Positions 20,772-31,761 are shown, counted from the first letter of the stretch. The stretch: DNA of 64,000 nt from Brassica napus (GCF_020379485.1 NC_063446.1:25446610-25510609), one strand, 5' to 3'. Notes: generated from the letters alone by a model not told the origin. Numbers and translations: made by a program.

Positions 20772-20788
20772 TTTATGCCTCGCACGTA
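20772..20788 (+). promoter_or_regulatory. Root hair element (RHE) match upstream of PME24
   Basis: The 17 bases TTTATGCCTCGCACGTA fit the published RHE consensus as I remember it, WHHDTGNNN(N)KCACGWH, with the four-base spacer form. The site lies about 112-128 bases upstream of the PME ATG. RHEs bind the bHLH factor RSL/RHD6 group and drive root-hair expression. The Arabidopsis counterpart of this gene is named RHS12 (root hair specific 12). Confidence 0.6.
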
Positions 20789-20899
20789 ACACGTAAGTTG
20801 TTAGTTTTGTTCGAGTTATTATATTACCTATGTATTTATATTGACTCTATAGCCTCCACAAACCAAACACAAGAAACAATCAACTTCAAAACAAAGAAA

Positions 20900-23512
20900 A
20901 TGTTATCCACATACGGCAAAGTAGACGAGCGTGAGCATGCCATGCTGGAAGCTCGACGCAAGTCGAGGAAGAGAATCGCAATCATCGCCGTATCACTAGT
21001 CGTGCTCGCCGGAATCGTGTTCGGAGCCGTCTTCGGAACCATGGCTAACAAGAAGTCAACGACCGCGGATACCAACGTTAACGGAGACTCAATCTCGGTC
21101 TCCGTTAAAGCCGTTTGCGACGTTACATTACACAAAGACAAGTGTCTTGAAACGGTCGGAGCGGCTCCAAACGCAAGCAGTCTCAATCCAGAACAGCTCT
21201 TCATATACGCGGTCAAAATCACAATCGTAGAAGTCTCAAAAGCTCGTAACGCGTTCTCTTCCTCGGGCGGCAACACGAGCATGAGTGCTTGCGTTGAGCT
21301 TCTTGACCTAACGGTAGATAACCTCAACGACACGTTAACATCGTCACAAAACGGTGACGTCACGTTACCTGAGCTAGTTGAAGACCTCCGTACATGGCTG
21401 AGCTCAGCGGAGACGTACCAAGACACTTGTGTTGAGACTTTGGCTGAGTTTAACGAACAAGAATCAAAGACGTTCGGTGAAAGTCAGCTCAAGAACGCAA
21501 CGGAGATGACGAGTAACGCCTTAGCGATCATTACATGGCTAGGTAAGATCACATGAATAAACTACTATATGATAGTTGGATAATTAATAAATGAATATAT
21601 AAAAAATTAGGCTAATTAATCCACTTATTGTTAATTTATTTTTGATTTGGAAACTTATGAAACATAACATAACATTTTTTAACTATATTCACACATGGTT
21701 AGGTAAGATCGCTGACTCCTTCAAACTACGGAGGCGTCTGCTTAGTGCTGACGTGGCGGTGGACTTTAACGTGGGAAGGAGATTGTTGCAGAGCACGGAT
21801 TTGAGGAAAGTGGCGGATATTGTGGTGGCGAAGGATGGATCAGGGAAGTATAGAACGATAAGTAGGGCTTTAAAGGATGTGCCTGAGAAGAGTAAGAAGA
21901 GGACGGTTATATATGTGAAGAAAGGAGTTTATTTTGAGAATGTGAAAGTGGAGAAGAGCATGTGGAATGTTGTTGTGGTTGGAGATGGAGAGAGCAAGAG
22001 TATTGTCTCTAGTAGACTTAATGTCGTTGATGGAACTCCCACTTTCCAGAGCGCCACATTTGGTAAATCTCTATCTATTTTTTTTCTAAAACAAAGAACT
22101 CAAGTTTGTTGTTTTACTAATGATTTTATTCTCTAAAAACATAACATGACACACCAACTAATCTTATAACCTCAAGAATGGATATTTTTAATATTTTTTA
22201 TAAAAAAAATTATAGGAAAAAATAATCAATTGTGTATCTCATATATATTTTTTTAACTAGATATAAAAATTGTGTGTCAAGCTACTCATTGCAAATTGGT
22301 TTAGAGTTAGAAACTCAAAAAACTTAATATACTCATTTGCTGATCGACGTAAGGTATATTCAAAAACGGTTTACTACCAGTCCTAAAGTAAAATTTGGTT
22401 CAAGAAATACTAATAAGAACCATCATATTCTGAGTGGTTAGACATTATAATTTTAAAGGGAAATTCATAAATATACAGAGAGTTTGAGTTAATACAATCA
22501 TTATTATCAACTGGTAGGGAGTTGAAAATACATGAAACTTAACCGTTGTCATCCAATAAAACGTTCAATTGCTCTGTGTACGCCCTGCTTGCATGCTATG
22601 TGTGGAGAAGGGATTGAAAACAGTGAAACCCGAATTAAATCAACTTCAATGCTTGTTTTGTGGCTACAATAACCAAAATGATTTTATATGAAATAATCTT
22701 CACAAGGAAGATATATACTCATTGCTTGTCACGAAGAAACCAGTTTTATACTCTACTTTATTAATAGAAACTTGTTTGTACTTTGCTATGTTTCAAGAAC
22801 CCAGTTTTAACATTACTATATTATGTTTCCAACAGCTGTGTTCGGGAAAGGGTTTATGGCAAGAGACATGGCCTTCATCAACACAGCCGGTCCATCCAAA
22901 CACCAAGCCGTAGCTCTAATGGTAAGCGCGGACCTCACCGCCTTTTACCGATGCACGATGAATGCATACCAAGACACGCTTTACGTGCACGCACAACGCC
23001 AATACTACCGTGAGTGCACCATAATCGGAACAGTAGATTTCATCTTCGGTAACGCAGCGTCCGTACTACAAAACTGCAAGATCCTCCCTCGCCGACCAAT
23101 GAAGGGACAGAAGAACACAATCACCGCCCAAGGACGTAAAGATCCGAACCAGAACACAGGAATCTCGATCCACCGTTGCACCATTTCTCCTCTAGGTGAT
23201 CTAACAGGTGTTCAGACGTTTTTAGGCCGGCCGTGGAAGAACTTCTCCACGACGGTGATAATGGATTCGTCTCTACATAGGTTTATTGATCCGAAAGGGT
23301 GGTTGCCGTGGGTTGGAGACTCGGCTCCGGATACTATATTTTACGGTGAGTATAAGAACTTCGGCGCTGGTGCGTCGACGAAGAATAGAGTTAAGTGGAA
23401 GGGGTTGAGGTTTTTAAGTAAGAAGGAAGCGACTAGGTTTACTGTTAAACCGTTCATCGATGGACAAAGATGGCTTCCGACAACGAAAGTGCCGTTCAGG
23501 TCTGGTCTCTGA
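20900..23512 (+). CDS. PME24: Type I pectin methylesterase with inhibitor pro-domain (PME24/RHS12)
   Basis: Three exons (20900-21542, 21703-22062, 22836-23512) give 559 aa. The ATG in MLSTYGKVDEREH was chosen because it gives the conserved start; the upstream in-frame extension lacks support. Residues ~25-48 form a membrane/signal-anchor segment (IAIIAVSLVVLAGIVFGAVFG). A PMEI pro-domain follows (with Cys residues in VKAVCDVTLHKDKCLETV), then the processing motif RRLL twice. The catalytic domain has VAKDGSGKYRTI, GKGFMARDMAFINTAGP, QDTLYVHAQRQYYREC, GTVDFIFGNAA (catalytic Asp) and FLGRPWK. Known role: de-esterifies homogalacturonan in the cell wall. Best matches At3g10710 rather than its tandem neighbour At3g10720, which I do not find. 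Intron 1 has an unusual duplication at its ends (see findings). Confidence 0.95.
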
Positions 23513-24135
23513 GCTTGTTTTCCGACAAAGAGATTCCATTTCAAATCTCTTTATTTTTTTTGGATGTGTACGTATTTACATATTTTGTTAAAATGTAAGT
23601 GTTTATTGTTATTCTGTCGTATTATTTGCTTGATTAAATTCAAATTACATTCGTTAACATTTTGTTACGTGCATATCAAGTTATCCAAAGACAAGACATG
23701 TTCATGATTTAAGAATATAGCTTTTTATCTACCAAATTCTCCTTAACCTAAAAATCTAGCACTCCTCAAAAAATAATAGGGAAAATTGCATACAAATTTA
23801 AATACAAACACCAAATGTTAAAATGTATAATTTGTGGACAAAATAATATTTCCATTTAAAGATATTTGTTTATCAAAAATAATTATGCAAGCGCGGATAA
23901 AAATTCAATTAGTTTGATTAAATTAAAATTACACTGTTAGCATCTTGTTACGTGCATATCAAGTTATCCAAAGGCAAGACATGCTCATGATTAAAGAAAG
24001 TAAGATTTTATTGAGCAAACTATTTTATCCCTTTATACACATGGGTACGCATACGTAATATAAGCATCTTTAACCACAAGAGACCTTTAAACATGAAGTT
24101 TTCTAATACTCCTTGTCATCATCAATCGTGTCTCA
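23513..24135. other. PME24 3' UTR, intergenic duplication, ASD1 3' UTR
   Basis: Convergent 3' ends. About 83 bases are repeated directly: 23,630-23,712 and 23,914-23,996 share TTGATTAAATT and GTTACGTGCATATCAAGTTA, separated by about 200 bases. No coding sequence. The Arabidopsis SUN2 gene (At3g10730) would be expected here but is not present. Confidence 0.6.
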
Positions 24136-27100
24136 TCACATAGTTGAGGTTTTCTGATAGGAAGAATCAGAAACTGGCTTTCTAATCTTTGCAGATTCCT
24201 TCAACAAATCAAATGAAGAGAACGAGTGTGGCGGGAGAACAACGGTAAAATCCTCCTCAGCCATCTCTAGCAAGCTTTCTTGTGGCACAACCTGCAAAAA
24301 AATCAAATCAGATTTAAGCACTAAGAAAAGGAACAGCACTCAAAAGTTCTGATGATTTCTTCATTTACCTTCTCTGGCTGTGTGAAGGAGTTTTCATCCA
24401 TCACATTTGTAGATGTGAGTACTGTCCTTTTTGATCCTGAAACTTTCATCACGTTCGGATCCAATCCAGTGACCAACACCTTCAGGTTCACTGAGTTATC
24501 TCCAAAGTTTACAGCCTGAAAATGAATTTGAAAGTTAGACAACTCAGGCTCTAAACGTTCTGTAGATATTTCTCTAGAGGTACCTTTATGCGTATGTAAT
24601 CTTGGCTACTGTTTTTCCATGAGATCACAGATGCTACAAGAGAAGAAGAGTTTCCCTTGAGTTCCGAACTGAGAAGAGTTGATCCGCTTGACTCCGCAAA
24701 GAACCGTTGGACCCAATAGCTAGGAGTCCCATATAAATGAGATGAATTAAAGACTATTGCATCAGGGTTCCACCTGAAAACCAAATAAAGAATTCAAGAT
24801 TGTTGTTTTTATTGCCTTGGCTTCCTGAGTAAAATTATAACAACGGAAAGAGAGTTACCGTCTATCGTTTGTGTTCACAAAGAGCGGTGCATAGCTCGCC
24901 ATTTCCACAATGTCACTGCAACAAAGAAAGCATCAAGATGTTTTGCTCATAGCTAGGCTGCTGTTTTTAACCGAACCAATCCGAAATTTCGGTTCAATTG
25001 GGCAGGTTTATAAAAAAACTTTGGTTTTTGGTTCGATAATCAGTTAGTTCAGTTTTTAGGAAAAAAATGTTAACCAAATTTCGAACCGAACTTGCCGAAT
25101 TAACCAAAATTATCCGAATTTTTAACAAAATATAATGGAAACCAAAAGCTTCGGTTAGTTTTGGTAAAAAATTTAAAAACCGAACTACACGAATACCAAA
25201 CCAAACTTTGTTTTGGTTCAATTTGGCGAGATTTTGGTTGAACCGAACTACCCAAATTTGTACCCGACCATGAAGGCCTACTCATAGCCTTAGAAGATGA
25301 GGGAAAGTTGAAGAATACCTGTTTTTTTCAAGACCAATGAGAAACGCAGCTTCAGCAAGAGCGGCGAGAAGGCTTCCTGTACCAGCATCTTTTCCAGTCA
25401 CAGCATATTCACTGACAAAAGCCTGCAAACAAAGTTACACAGAGTGAGCAAGAAAACGCTGAAAAAGGCTTCATATAATCTATTCACCACAAACCTTTGG
25501 ACCCTTGCGTGAAGTTCCGTCAAACTGATGATACATTGAAAACAAACTGCTAGCAGAAGTGTATATCTGTGACAAAAAGGAAAACACTTTCTTTAAGACA
25601 AAAACACACACAAAAAAAGAAGCAGTTCAAAGTTATGTTTTTTTTTTTACATGAAAATCATAGTAATCAGCAGGATGGTCAAGAGGACTAGATGATCCAT
25701 CACAGTTGGAGATGATTTTGATATCTGGATAGGCCTTTTTGATAGCATCATAGAACACAATATAGTTCCCTGTAAAGTTGTAATCTTACTTTAGTACCAA
25801 AGAATTCTATCAAATGTAATCATAGAGAGATGTAAAGAAACCTCTGTAGTAAGTCTTTCCACAATCCTCATTCCCAATAGCAACATACTTCAGTTCAAAA
25901 GGCTCCTGGCGTCCCATTGAAGCTCGAACCGACCCCCATGTAGAGTTAGCGTCTCCCCTAGCAAACTCTATACCATCAAGTGCTTCCTGGACAAAGGGCA
26001 TGATACTGGCAGTTTCAACTTCATCATTGTGACTGATCCCTAAATAAAGGTTGAAACACTTGTAAAGACTAACGTCCATAGATTTGGAATACAAAAGAAG
26101 TTTACTAGATTACCGTTGTTAAACACCCATATTGGGGCTGCTCCAATGTCTTCTGCCAACTGCAAGAATGTTCATTTAACATTTGTTAGAGCTTAGAGAA
26201 TCAATACAGATGTAAAACTGCATGTTTCAGAAGTCTCACTTGAAAGAACTCAAAGTGGCCAAGGCCATCATCAGTCCAATACTTCCAAACATCACCAAAG
26301 TGTCCTGGTCTCTCTTCCCAAGGACCAACCGTTTCTTTCCAGCGGAATGCATTACTTAACCATTCACCCTCAACAAAACAACCACCTAACTCCACAATGA
26401 TCCAGAGTAAGAGTGAATGAATAAACTTAAGCTGCATACGTAACAAGATGATACTAGTCTTGAGCATTAACCTGGGAAACGGATGAAGCGAGGTTTTATA
26501 TCAGCCATCATTTGGTAAAGATCGTTTCTAAAGCCATGTCCCTGCAATAAATCAAGAGAGATTGTAAGTATCTATTAACAATCTTGTAATAAATACTTAA
26601 AATCTATTACCTTGTAAGTATCAACCGGCATGGCAGAGACTTGGTCAATCCATAATGACCCTTTCTTGGTTGTTGTTAACTGAAGCCTTGCAGCATGATC
26701 TGTCCCTTTCGCCTCCAGCATAACCTCCTTCTTAGTCCACTTCGAAACATCAGAAGTAGACGCTCTACATTAAAACAAACAGAAGATGAAAACAACAACA
26801 ACATAGACGTATTCATTCAAGTGTTTTCTCACATGAACTTTTCAGAAGCAAGAGTCAACGTTCCATCAGAGCTTGTCAACGACACAGACAGATCAATATC
26901 ATCACTCGAACGCACATAAAACGCCACCTTATACTTCTTTCCTTCTTCAATATTCTAAGGGAAGATAGAAAAAAGAAGAAGTGAACAACTTATAACTCAT
27001 ACTCTTGACAACAATAGAGAGACTCACCATGCCCCAGTAACCAGGGTTATAGACTCCAACACCACCTGAGGGACAACCACTGCTATCACAGATCACATCC

Positions 27101-27885
27101 ATTCTCAAAGCGATTTTGTTACGTTCAAAGGGTGATGAACGGTCCGTAACTACATATATAGATGACTGATCACCAACAATGGACCAAGGCCATATGTTAG
27201 ACGGTGTGTTCTGCCCACCAGCTTCAAACCCTGTAAAAACCAATTTTTTTTTACTTAAAAGTAAATAACCTGAGCTCAAAGCATCTCCAAGCCATTGCTA
27301 TTTTTACATCTATAAATTCACTCCAACCCATTACTATTTCTTCTTCTAGAATAGAGATTGTTATTTATTCCTATATTTATAGAGGAAAATATAAGAATCT
27401 CTATTTTCTACTCTATATTTTGAACATATAGATAAATACATTGAGACGAACTCCATCTCTATTATAGAGATTCTTTATTTTAGAGGAAAAAATAGCAAAA
27501 TACATTGGATATGGCTTCTCGCGATTAGTTAGCTAAATATTCTAACCTCTGTTGCTAACAAGTTCAGCCCATAATCCACCAGCACCAGCATGGTTTATCT
27601 CCTGCAAATGATTTTGACCATATTAGCATTAAAGAAAACTCAAAAGTCCAAACCATAAATTGATGTGTTATGTTAGCAAACCTCGAAGAAAATGCCAAAT
27701 AGAGTATCAGGAATGAGTCGTCCAGCTACATTAGAAGCATTAACTTGCAAAGTCACGGATGGTTGTGTATCTTGTTGTTCTTGAGCAGCAACAACAACAT
27801 GAAGGCTTTGATAGAGAAAGCAAGAGCCGAGGAGGAAAGAAAGTATGCAAACACTTCTGAGAAGCTTCAAAGACTTCGTATCCAT
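24136..27885 (-). CDS. ASD1: Alpha-L-arabinofuranosidase 1 (GH51)
   Basis: Sixteen exons (27682-27885, 27547-27601, 27028-27230, 26833-26954, 26611-26764, 26472-26541, 26240-26385, 26114-26159, 25842-26039, 25651-25769, 25495-25566, 25319-25422, 24859-24915, 24584-24773, 24369-24515, 24136-24291) join to 680 aa. The N-terminus MDTKSLKLLRSVCILSFLLG is a signal peptide. A carbohydrate-binding-like region (about 60-250) precedes the GH51 barrel. The barrel contains PRFIRFPGGCFVEGEW, YVAIGNEDCG (acid/base Glu in GNE) and AFVSEYAV (nucleophile Glu). Known role: releases arabinose from arabinan/arabinoxylan in the apoplast. Introns 2 and 12 each carry a short inverted-repeat element. Corresponds to At3g10740. 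A second, ruined copy lies at 45,739-56,330. Confidence 0.95.
24954..25280. mobile_element. hAT-type MITE in ASD1 intron 12
   Basis: A 327-bp insertion rich in AACCGAA/TTCGGTT words. It begins TAGGCTGCTG and ends AAGGCCTA (so TAGGC at both ends in inverted orientation). It is flanked by perfect 8-bp direct repeats CTCATAGC (24,946-24,953 and 25,281-25,288). The paralogous ASD1 relic has a single CTCATAGC at 45,919-45,926 and no insert, so the empty site is visible. Eight-base target duplication with short TIRs fits the hAT superfamily. Confidence 0.85.
27270..27520. mobile_element. MITE-like element in ASD1 intron 2
   Basis: AT-rich segment beginning near AGCATCTCCAAGCCATTGC and ending near GCAAAATACATTGGATATGG. 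The ends are imperfect inverted repeats (TCCAA...TTGCTATTTTT against the reverse complement of AAAAAATAGCAAAATACATTGGA). GCATCTCCAA-type ends are common in Brassicaceae MITEs. The equivalent place in the ASD1 duplicate (about 53,400-53,460) lacks it. Exact ends and target duplication are not clear. Confidence 0.55.
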
Positions 27886-29310
27886 TATTCACCACATGCA
27901 AAATGAAACCAAGTGTAGCTAGCTTCCTATAAGAGAAAGGTTGGATTCTTATTCAGCTCAGGCCGTTGGTTTATATATAAAAGAAAAAAGAGCCTGAAAA
28001 TAAGGTAAGAGCTACAAGTAGAAAAGATTCTCTCTTTTGCTTAGACTTATCAGTTTATCTTCAACCAAAGGAAGATAAGCACATTAGGATAATATTATAT
28101 TATATGATCACTAATCTTCTTTTCTTTGTCCTCGTTGGAACTGCAATAAATTGGGATCATACATAAGATAATATCAAAGCCATAACTAATAATGCCACAT
28201 TAGCTAATCACAAAAGAAGGAGACTTTTTTGATTTTTTTTAAAAAGAATTTTTTTTTTGTTGAAATGATTTGATAAAAGCTTGTTCCAGATCAAGAGTGG
28301 CTTCGATCTCTCAGCTGAAAGATTCAAATATTCTGAAATTGAATCAAATTGGCTTCAGAAACTGAAAGTTCAGTTCTTTTTGAAATCTCATTGGTAAGAA
28401 AGTCAGAGCCTGTGTGTGGTAGAATAGTATAACCATAACATAAACAGTGAATGACCAACGGAAACAAACCTGAAAAAATCAATGGATGGATCGAGACAAG
28501 AAATGGGTTGAGGATCAGACAGAAGAGGGGATGTAAGTATAAAGAATGTCTGTTTTGTGGTAGGTGTCGAGATATTTTGCTTAAGAGTGAGAATCAAAAT
28601 ATTAAAGGAAAACTTGCTTTCACGTTTGATGGAATTGCTTGTTTTCGTGGAAGTAGATGTTGATTAGAAGCGACTACTACTGAATTTTCACCCACCTGCT
28701 CATCTCCTTTTTTTTTCTTGTTTTTGTTTTTGGATAATGATGAATTTTCCCAATGACATTTTTCTTTAGTGATGATACGAGTTGTAGTTTGTATGTTCAT
28801 GTCAATTAACAAAAAAAAAGTTACTATTTGTTTAAATGATACGAGTTGTAGTTTGTATTTTGAAGTGCTACAATGTCAATATATATGTGCTACATTTGAA
28901 TCTGATTATAATATATATTTTTTTAAAAAAATTATTATTTGTTTGGTTATCAGATGAAAACTCCAAGTCTTTGATTTTGTTCTGTTTTATTTAATTTTAG
29001 GTTGCTTTTAGTAGTGGGATGAACTTCTTTCTGACTGATATAATCGAAGCTGTGTCCATTCATACTACTGAGTCAAGATTATGAATGGTTAGAGTCACTT
29101 ATGTTTTTGTTGGTTATACAGTTTACTATCCACCTTTGTGGAACCAACCTATTTCTGCACCCGTTTGCTTGTTGTCTCATCTTTGGGATCTTTGAGTGGA
29201 AGGCGTATGGGAGGAAGAAGAAAAGAGAAACAATTCGTGGCTCACATTAAGAGAATCGGTTCATAGCTTGCATGTCCTGACCTGGTCTTGTCTCACCAAG
29301 TCAGACCCAG
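27886..29310. other. ASD1 upstream region (duplicated downstream)
   Basis: No gene is seen. The stretch 28,483-28,820 and 28,930-29,310 recurs, degenerate, at 53,711-54,080 and 55,735-56,330, showing that the ASD1 duplication included about 1.4 kb of upstream DNA. A short open frame near 28,451-28,663 falls in this non-coding duplicated sequence and is not supported as a gene. Confidence 0.65.
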
Positions 29311-30800
29311 CCTCTAAACTTTGGATCCATGCGCCAAAGTTAATGGATTTGTCACGGCACATTCTGGTCGACAACAAATAGGCCAATCCCAAAGAGGTTT
29401 AAATCTACTTTACTTAAAATTTTCTTAAGTGTTAAATTTTTGTAAAATATCTAAGAATAATCTAAAATGTTATAGAGAATTGTAGAATACTCAAAAGTGA
29501 AATTGATTAGAGAGTAAGTTTAGAAAGAAGTGTAGAAACTTTTTTTTTGTGCACCAGTGTAGAAACTTCTAAAATGTTATATCTCAACCGTTGATTTGGT
29601 TCTATCTACATCGTCCATTGAAAAGGTGAACTTGTATATAAAGAGGTGATATCTTCATTTGTAAGATATCAAACAAGTTTTAAAGCAAATACTTCGTAAA
29701 ACCACTTGATCAACAAGTTTGAATGGACCCAGACGCCAAAGTTAATTGGTCTGTCATGGCCCATTCTGGTCAAGAACAAATGGGCCAATCCCAAAGAAGT
29801 TTAACTATTTAAGCCTATTTAATTTATTTTTTTTAAGTGTTAAATTTATTTAAAATATCTAAGAATAATCTAGAATATTATGCAAATATTATGCAAAGTT
29901 ATAACTTTAGTGACTACCTTTGCATCGATCAAGACAACGTGGAACTTGGTCCCACAATTGATATTCAGGTATATATCTATACCAATCATTATTCACAACC
30001 ATACACTGTACCCCTCTACTATATGCGCTGTGCTAGAGATTTATTGATCGGTTCAGACATGATATCTGTAACTTCTAGTATTTGATACAAATCATTATTC
30101 ACAACCACACTATATTCTTCATAAATTTCCATGCCTAGTCATATATATACACAAGTAGGCCATAAGATTTTGAAATCTATAAACAATTTATTAAAATTTA
30201 ATATGTTTAAAATTTTTTTTGGAAACTTTGTTTATATAAATTATTTTTACAAAAATTTGGGGTTCATAAATCAATGTTTCACTTAGCTGTGCCCAGTATC
30301 ACCCAAGACCCACTTCTATGTTTGGTAAAGATTGATTGGTTTATAAACTGAAACAAACTTCAATATTTAATCGACAGATCTTTTGTTTTATAACATGTTC
30401 AGGTTAGATATTCTTTTAAATGCTTGTAAGCTAAAACTTGTCAAGGCCGGCTCTGATTTTTACCTTTATTATCGCTGTTTTTTTTTAATTAATACTTAGC
30501 TATACCGTAGTTTCTCTCCATGTTTCACTATGAACTTGGTAAAGAAAAAACAGTATATTGTTCTGATAGTGGTATTTACGTTTGGTTCACGATGATGTTA
30601 TATAGATTACAATTGCCAAATTTCCAAAAAGTCATGAATAGCTTTTGAGTAGTTTAAGTTAACTAAGGATATGTATGAGTAGTAATTTTGTAGCTAAACT
30701 ATTCTCAGATAAATGGTAAAAGCAAAAAGTTAACATGTCATTAAACTCAGAACGTGGAGTCTCTTATATGGACTTACAATACCATTAAGAAAAATTAAGC
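29311..30800. repeat. Degenerate LTR-like direct repeat and unassigned DNA
   Basis: Two similar segments start near 29,320 and 29,730. Both contain CGCCAAAGTTAAT, CACATTCTGGTC or CCCATTCTGGTC, GGCCAATCCCAAAGA and AATATCTAAGAATAATCTA-like sequence, and lie about 410 bases apart. Between them is a TATA-like GTATATAAAGAGG. The arrangement resembles two LTRs of a TRIM-type element or a duplicated solo LTR. I found no clear primer-binding site. The rest to 30,800 is AT-rich with no recognisable content. Confidence 0.4.
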
Positions 30801-30807
30801 AAGAGAA

Positions 30808-31658
30808 TTAAGCAGGAAGAGGGGAATCGCTGGAATTTATAGAAAATTCCTCACTGCAGAAATTATACAAAAGGATAGAAAGGGCGAACATCCAGTAAAC
30901 TCCTATAGGAATCATAGCCACGGCCATACTGGGGAGGTAAATAAAAACATAACTGCCAAAAAGCCAACACAACCAACCGCAAAGAAGCGTGATATAAGCA
31001 TGCTTCATATCCATCCTAAACTTATCGGATAGCTGAATCAGACCTATCCCACCGGTGAACAACGATATGGTGAATAACGTACGACATGTATAACCATACG
31101 TCATGATCAGGATGATCCACCAAAAGATAAGGAGAACAAAATAACGCCAGTATAGAAAACTCCGCAAACACAACCTGAGGAATCCTCTCTTTGTCTGTAG
31201 TGAAATCCTTGTAGCAATTACTGGAGGGAGTTGTCCGGACGAGGTAGTCCAAGTGGAAGGACGGGCCTGTGGTGGCAACCACCATCCGGGTTCGATCCCC
31301 CATGCGGAAACTACCCTGCCTCATCTGGACACCAAAGCGGGTACTGGGCTTTCGGGCTCAGGGAAAAACCTCCCGGGTGAAGCTGGTCTGCTGCCTGACC
31401 GGACCCAGGGATTGACCCGCGAAGCGGGGAACCCTGGATTACAAAAAAAAAAAAAAAAAAAAATTACTGGAGGGAGTATCGGTGAATAAGAGATACCTGA
31501 GTAGCGTCACCGCATAGAATGTTGTGGCACTCACCGCGCCGTCCCTCAGGAACCGAGACAATGCTGGTGACTTTCCCCCAGGTGGTCAGAGAAGATTGAG
31601 TGATATGGAGAGGCCAAAGAGCGAGAGTAGAGCCATTACATACCATATTCCTCGGCAT
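30808..31658 (-). CDS. Putative multi-pass membrane protein of unknown family
   Basis: I do not recognise the family. Exon 2 (about 30,808-31,194) encodes several hydrophobic segments (FVLLIFWWIILIMTYGY, ISLFTGGIGLIQL, ITLLCGWLCWLFGSYVFIYL, MAVAMIPIGVYWMFALSILL) and ends SSDSPLPA-stop. A likely first exon (31,497-31,658) starts MPRNMVCNGSTLALWPLH and ends GGTGACGCTACTCAG before a GT. The frames agree if the acceptor at 31,195 is used. The 302-bp intron contains a SINE with its target duplication; without it the intron would be only about 56 bp, short for a plant intron, so the splice model is uncertain and the locus may be a pseudogene. A TA microsatellite lies just upstream. Confidence 0.4.
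31231..31461 (+). mobile_element. tRNA-derived SINE with 15-bp target duplication
   Basis: A 231-bp insertion flanked by perfect direct repeats AATTACTGGAGGGAG (31,216-31,230 and 31,462-31,476). It contains an A-box-like TAGTCCAAGTGG near 31,245 and a B-box-like GGTTCGATCCC near 31,290, and ends in about 20 A residues. This is the structure of a plant SINE transcribed by RNA polymerase III and mobilised by LINE machinery. It is in the opposite orientation to the surrounding membrane-protein gene. Confidence 0.9.
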
Positions 31659-31758
31659 ACAATCACTTCTTTTCTACTCATTGCAATCTTCTGCATATAT
31701 ATTATATTATCTTCTCTTTTTGTTTTGTTTTTTTTTGTTTTCTTTCTTAGCCCTTGTT

Positions 31759-31761
<3 letters not shown>

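Larger units (their letters stand above)
19428..20899. other. GYRA promoter, galacturonokinase relic and PME24 promoter
   Basis: Intergenic DNA holding the GYRA promoter (with a 24-base T run near 19,581-19,604), a galacturonokinase pseudogene fragment (separate entry), and the upstream region of the pectin methylesterase gene with a root-hair element match (separate entry). Nothing else is recognisable. Confidence 0.6.

Noticed and set aside
20836..21426. Minus-strand open frame of 196 codons in PME24 exon 1
   Set aside because: Antisense shadow of the PMEI pro-domain coding sequence.
28451..28663. 70-codon open frame upstream of ASD1
   Set aside because: Lies in the non-coding upstream DNA that was duplicated with ASD1, and the copy does not keep the frame.
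31280..31305. B-box-like GGTTCGATCCC as part of a tRNA gene
   Set aside because: No cloverleaf can be formed around it; the flanking duplications and A tail show it is a SINE.
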